A DNA stretch of 64,000 nt from Utricularia gibba (taxonomy: Eukaryota > Streptophyta > Magnoliopsida > Lamiales > Lentibulariaceae), in assembly GCA_002189035.1 (NCBI GenBank), contig CM007989.1:2604001-2668000 (forward strand). Direction: 5' to 3'. This document shows positions 59,866 to 64,000 of this stretch, one piece after another. The notes under the pieces are model-generated. The model worked only from the letters and a program-made list of their open reading frames with translations, searched no databases and was not told where the DNA came from. The position numbers and the translations under genes were made by a program. Within the stretch, counting starts at the first letter, position 1, and every line of letters starts with the position of its first letter.

Positions 59866-61623
59866 ATGGCATCAAGATCGAAGCTTTTCATTCTGGCCGT
59901 GGTGGTTCTGGCCACCGCCGTCAGGTGCTACGAGGGTGAGGAGCGGCGTTGGGAACCTGAGGAGGAGAAGGAGCAGCAGCCGGAATTTCTACTGCCGGAA
60001 GCAAAGGAGGTGGTGAGAACAGAAGCTGGGGTAGTGAAGGTGGTGAGGGGCATTGCTGGAAGATATGTGAGGAATCCATTGCATATTGGGTTTATCACAA
60101 TGGAACCCAGCAGTTTTTTCATCCTCAGTATCTTGATTCTAGTCTCATTCTCTTCATCAGGAGAGGTATATTTACAGTTGAGGCCCTTGCAGTATCATAT
60201 AGCATGCACATCGTAGATTCAGCTGAAGCCATTAAATTCATTGCACTGAGATTGAAAGCAACTGCTTTGAATGCAGGGGAGGCAAGAGTTGGACATATAC
60301 ACAAGGATGAGCTTGTGGAGACATCTCTGAAGATTGGAGATGTTTATAGGATAGAAGCCGGCTCAACTTTCTACCTGATCAACACAGCAGAGGGGCAGCG
60401 ACTCCATGTCATCTGCGGCATTGCAAAGTCAGAGGCCATCGGTTGGAAACCATTTCAGGTGGTTTTCATCCCACAAAGTCTGTTAACTTTGGTTAGTTTC
60501 TGACATGTAATTGAGCTGCTTCCATCGTTAGTCTTTCTACGTTGCTGGAGGAAGTGATCCTGCCTCTGTGTTTTCCGGGTTCGATCCTATGACGCTGTCG
60601 ACTGCTTTCAATGTAAGCAAGCCATCACCTTATGAACACAGCCAGCTTGTGTTGGTCCAAGTTTCATGAGCAAGGCTATTGTGACGTTGGAATTACTTTC
60701 TTGGCAGGTTTCTGAAGCAGAAATGGTGGGCATAATAAGAAGCCAACAGCGTGGGCCGATCATTTACTACTCGGATTCGCATCCACCGAGTGTCTGGTCT
60801 AAGTTTTTGGAGATGGATAAGCATCGAAAGCTGGCAAGCTTAAAGGGGATGATGGCCTCTACGAATGAAGACACCGACTTTGAAGAGGAGGAGGAGCAAT
60901 CAGCTTGGTCCATCAGCAACCTCTTGCCGTACTTCCTTGGAGTAGGAAGTAAGAGAGGTGATAAGCGGACCGGATCAAAGAAGGGTGATGCTTATAACCT
61001 CTATGATCACACCCCGGGCTTCAGAAACAAATACGGATGGAGCATTGCGGTGTATCAGTCCGATTACAGGCCTCTTCGGCACGATGATATCAGCGTCTAC
61101 CTCGTCAACCTTACGGCGGTAAAAGGACAACTCTTTTATGCCTTATGGATTGGTGCTTGGTTAGTAGTTGTACGTTTCTGGATCAATGCAGGGGGCGATG
61201 ATGGCGCCGCACATCAACCGTAAAGCGCACGAGTATGGTGTGGTGATCGGAGGATCCGGCCGCGTGCAGATTGTATATCCCAACGGAACCTTAGCCATGG
61301 ATGAGCAAGTGTCTGAGGGGGATGTCTTCTGGGTGCCCCGGTTCTTCCCCTTCTGCCAGATCGCGTCAAGGACCGGTCCGTTCGAGTTTTTCGGGTTCAG
61401 CACATCGGCTAAGAACAACAGGCCACAGTTCCTTGCCGGGTCGGGATCGCTGCTGCAAGCCCTGAGAGGGCCTGAACTGGCGGCTGCATTTGGAGTGAGC
61501 GAGCAGAAGTTGAAGGAGATCATCGATGCCCAGCGGGAGTCGACCATCCTGCCATCAGCAACCGTTGCTCCGCCGGATGTTGTTATGCAGGGAGCCAAGG
61601 AAAAGGGTTTGGGAAGGGACTAG
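59866..61623 (+). CDS. Vicilin-like 7S seed storage protein (bicupin), with one frameshift
   Basis: Five exons: 59866..60165, 60277..60458, 60532..60612, 60708..61118 and 61192..61623. With one base restored the length is 468 residues. The product is a secretory-pathway 7S globulin deposited in protein storage vacuoles. The signal peptide is residues 1 to about 21 (FILAVVVLATAV), then an acidic stretch EEEKEQQPEF. Cupin 1 covers about 45-200 (HIGFITMEPSSFF, RVGHIHKDEL, GDVYRIEAGSTFYLINT). A linker with an acidic EEEEEQ tract follows. Cupin 2 covers about 290-440 (MMAPHINRKAHEYGVVIGGSGRVQIVYPNG, split by HIN and HEY motifs; EGDVFWVPRFFPF). It resembles At2g28490-type vicilin-like proteins. The frame breaks at 60123-60124, where one C of the Ile-Pro-Gln-Tyr codons is missing; the first exon then reads out of frame until its donor. 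Either consensus error or a null allele. Confidence 0.9.
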
Positions 61624-61960
61624 GTGCAACTTTGCTACATTGTCTTCCCTTGTAGCAATCGCCGTTTGTTGAAGTAAAGCAACAAATAAGAAGAGGCATG
61701 GATCATGTGACTGCAGCATTATGTGGGTAACTCGGGACAGGTCATGTATGATCCTGAAAACCAGAATTTGGAGACAAATACTTGAAAATCCGGTAGAAAC
61801 CGCAAGTCTACTAACTCTCTGGACGCGGACAAACAAGACACCAATGAGCCGGAAAAATGCGCAGATAAAGAGTACAGAACAACAAACGCAAAATTGAAAA
61901 GTAGACAAGAACTTGCTTCATGAACGCCGAGAACTGTTGGAATCTCACTGAAGGCTGAAT
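61624..61960. other. Spacer between convergent vicilin-like and EF-1alpha genes
   Basis: 337 bases tail to tail, taken up by the two 3' untranslated regions. Nothing else was recognised. Confidence 0.5.
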
Positions 61961-63387
61961 TTACTTGGCGCCTTTCTTGGCGGCCGCCTTGGTCACCTTG
62001 GCGCCGGTTGGGTCCTTCTTCTCCACGCTCTTGATGACACCCACCGCCACCGTTTGACGCATGTCACGCACTGCGAAACGCCCCAGAGGAGGGTACTCGG
62101 AGAACGTCTCCACGACCATGGGTTTGGTGGGAATCATCTTCACGAGGCCGGCGTCGCCGTTCTTCAGGAACTTGGGCTCCTTCTCCAGCTCCTTTCCAGA
62201 CCGTCTGTCGATCTTGGTCAGGATCTCCGCGAACTTCACGGCAATGTGGGAGGTGTGGCAATCCAGCACGGGGGCGTATCCGTTCCCGATCTGCCCGGGG
62301 TGGTTCATGATGATCACCTGGGAGGTGAAGTTGGCGGCTTCCTTGGCGGGGTCATCCTTGGAGTTGGACGCCACATACCCACGCTTCAGGTCCTTCACCG
62401 CCACGTTCTTCACGTTGAAACCCACGTTGTCACCCGGCAGAGCCTCCAGCAGCGCTTCGTGGTGCATCTCCACGGACTTTACTTCAGTCGTCAACCCAGA
62501 GGGACCGAAGGTGACCACCATACCCGGCTTCAGGACACCCGTCTCGACACGCCCCACAGGCACAGTGCCGATACCACCGATCTTGTACACGTCCTGAAGC
62601 GGGAGCCGGAGGGGCTTATCCGAGGGCCTCTTTGGCTCGTTGATCAGATCAAGAGCCTCAAGAAGGGTCGGCCCCTTGTACCAGTCCAGGTTGTTGGACC
62701 TCTCGATCATGTTGTCTCCCTCGAAACCAGAAATTGGCACGAAGGGGATCTTTTCAGGATTGTAACCGACCTTCTTCAGATAGGAGGACACCTCCTTCAC
62801 AATTTCATCGTACCTGGCCTTGGAGTATTTTGGTGTCGTGGCGTCCATCTGCACAGCAAGATCAGCGCAGGGTAAGATGACTGAACAGGCAATTGAGTAA
62901 AAAAAAAATCGAAAGATCTGAGGACCTTGTTGCAGCAGCAGATCATTTGCTTCACGCCAAGGGTGAACGCAAGCAGAGCATGCTCTCGGGTCTGCCCATC
63001 CTTGGAGATACCAGCTTCGAAACCACCAGTGGTGGAATCGATGATCAGCACAGCGCAGTCGGCTTGTGAGGTACCAGTAATCATATTCTTGATGAAATCA
63101 CGATGCCCAGGAGCATCAATGACGGTGCAGTAGTACTTTGTGGTCTCGAACTTCCATAGAGCAATATCGATGGTGATACCACGCTCGCGCTCAGCCTTCA
63201 GCTTGTCGAGCACCCACGCATACTTGAATGACCTCTTGTTCATCTCAGCAGCTTCTTTCTCGAACCTTTCGATCACACGCTTGTCGATACCGCCAAGCTT
63301 GTAGATCAAGTGACCGGTGGTGGTGGATTTTCCAGAGTCGACATGGCCAATGACCACGATGTTGATGTGAACCTTCTCTTTACCCAT
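61961..63387 (-). CDS. Translation elongation factor 1-alpha (eEF1A)
   Basis: Two coding exons on the minus strand, 63387..62926 and 62848..61961, encode 449 residues. eEF1A carries aminoacyl-tRNA to the ribosome as a GTP complex in the cytosol. The GTPase has P-loop GHVDSGKS near the N-terminus, [17 protein letters not shown] and the NKMD motif, which is formed across the intron (CCCNK joined to MDATTP). Domain 2 ([13 protein letters not shown]) and domain 3 ([24 protein letters not shown]) are complete, and the tail is KAAAKKGAK. The coding intron is GTCCTC/GTGCAG, 77 bases. The coding sequence is GC-rich with a strong preference for C/G-ending codons, as expected for a highly expressed gene. 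A leader intron lies upstream. Confidence 0.97.
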
Positions 63388-63406
63388 GTCGAGTTTTCAA
63401 GCAACC

Positions 63407-63869
63407 CTGGTCATAAAAAAAATCATAGAAGTGTTCGGATGAGAAACAAGCATGTAAAAGTTAAATATTCGAATGCAAGCCGATCAACATAATATTCCCT
63501 ATCATCAAACAAGCAAGATATATGAAGAAACACCAGCCAGTAGACCAGGAGAAAACAAGCCACTTAAGAAAGAGTTGCTGAAATTCCAAAACCGAAACAT
63601 ATGCATAGAAACAAGAGTATGCTTCTCCATATTTGGGCAAGATCACAGAGACTGAAAAAACAAAGCTCTGTTACCAAAAAGCACGCATAAATTCACCATG
63701 ATAAAATTCAAACTACCTAATCGTAATCTACTAACATCAGCAAATACAATTCACACGAGCAATCAGAAACCAAGATCGACTAGCTGATCAAAAAAAATAC
63801 AGAGATCGACTTGACAATTACAAAAGCATACAAAGGCTGCCAGAAAGAACGTCGGAGAGGATTGCTTAC
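63407..63869 (-). other. 5'-UTR leader intron of EF-1alpha
   Basis: On the minus strand a GTAAGC donor at 63869 and a GACCAG acceptor at 63407 enclose about 463 bases, 19 bases before the start codon. Plant EF-1alpha genes characteristically have such an enhancing leader intron. Splice sites were assigned by eye. Confidence 0.7.
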
Positions 63870-63963
63870 GTGAACGTCAAATTCGCTGGCACAGAAAATA
63901 CTGTCCAATCGATCGACGTGCGCGTGAGCTGCCAATGGAAGCGACGTCCCTAATCGAGCGCCC

Positions 63964-63998
63964 TTTTATAGCAAGCAAATAGACGGCAATTAGGGTTT
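63964..63998 (-). promoter_or_regulatory. TATA box and telo-box of the EF-1alpha promoter
   Basis: On the minus strand AAACCCTAA (63998-63990) is a perfect telo-box, and TATAAAAG (about 63969-63962) is a TATA box lying downstream of it, roughly 90 bases before the leader intron. Telo-boxes are typical of plant translation-machinery genes. The first exon is the short stretch between the TATA box and 63870. Confidence 0.65.
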
Positions 63999-64000
63999 CT

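Overview
This is an ordinary gene-dense stretch of a flowering-plant nuclear genome. The evidence is GT-AG introns of 70-700 bases, AT-rich intergenic DNA and plant-only families (phototropin, RBOH, CrRLK1L, RLCK-VII, DVL/RTFL, CASP-like, vicilin). Codon use and protein sequences fit a eudicot. My impression is an asterid, perhaps Lamiales, but no marker here proves it. I find no prokaryotic, organellar, viral or CRISPR sequence.

Twenty protein-coding genes can be read, almost all with complete exon structures. From left to right: FGAM synthase (+, 0.2-4.5 kb), a domesticated hAT/BED transposase-like protein (-, 5.2-7.8), ESCRT-I ELC/VPS23 (+, 8.6-9.8), a thaumatin-like protein (-, 10.6-11.4), the RING ligase SDIR1 (+, 12.7-14.2), an IscA-type Fe-S assembly protein (-, 14.6-15.4), a DVL/ROTUNDIFOLIA-like small peptide (-, 16.9-17.1), the APC/C activator CCS52B/FZR3 (+, 18.5-20.9) and a HERK1-like receptor kinase (-, 21.3-23.8). 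Then come RAD51D (-, 25.5-27.5), GDP-mannose pyrophosphorylase (+, 28.7-30.0), a CASP-like 5 membrane protein (-, 30.3-31.5), a PBL receptor-like cytoplasmic kinase (+, 32.0-33.7), phototropin 1 (+, 35.8-41.8) and an NADPH oxidase RBOH (-, 42.1-45.4). The last five are kinesin-5 KIN-5C (-, 46.0-51.3), a TET3-like tetraspanin (+, 55.0-56.1), mitochondrial ATP synthase subunit d (+, 56.5-58.0), a vicilin-like seed storage protein (+, 59.9-61.6) and EF-1alpha (-, 62.0-63.4). The longest gene-poor stretch is 51.3-55.0 kb.

The genes do not form a pathway cluster. They are independent loci for purine and ascorbate/cell-wall precursor synthesis, cell division (CCS52B, KIN-5C, RAD51D), signalling (HERK1, PBL, RBOH, PHOT1, SDIR1), trafficking and energy.

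The most striking pattern is technical or evolutionary. Five of the twenty genes carry seven single-base deletions, all in or next to short mononucleotide runs: FGAM synthase 1, GMPP 1, RBOH 2, KIN-5C 2, vicilin 1. Each breaks an otherwise intact, conserved reading frame. This looks more like residual long-read consensus error than seven independent pseudogenisation events. Other points of interest are two GC-AG introns, an RBOH without the usual long N-terminus, the small DVL/RTFL gene, and a probable unrecognised gene remnant near 54.4 kb. I found no previously undescribed biological system.
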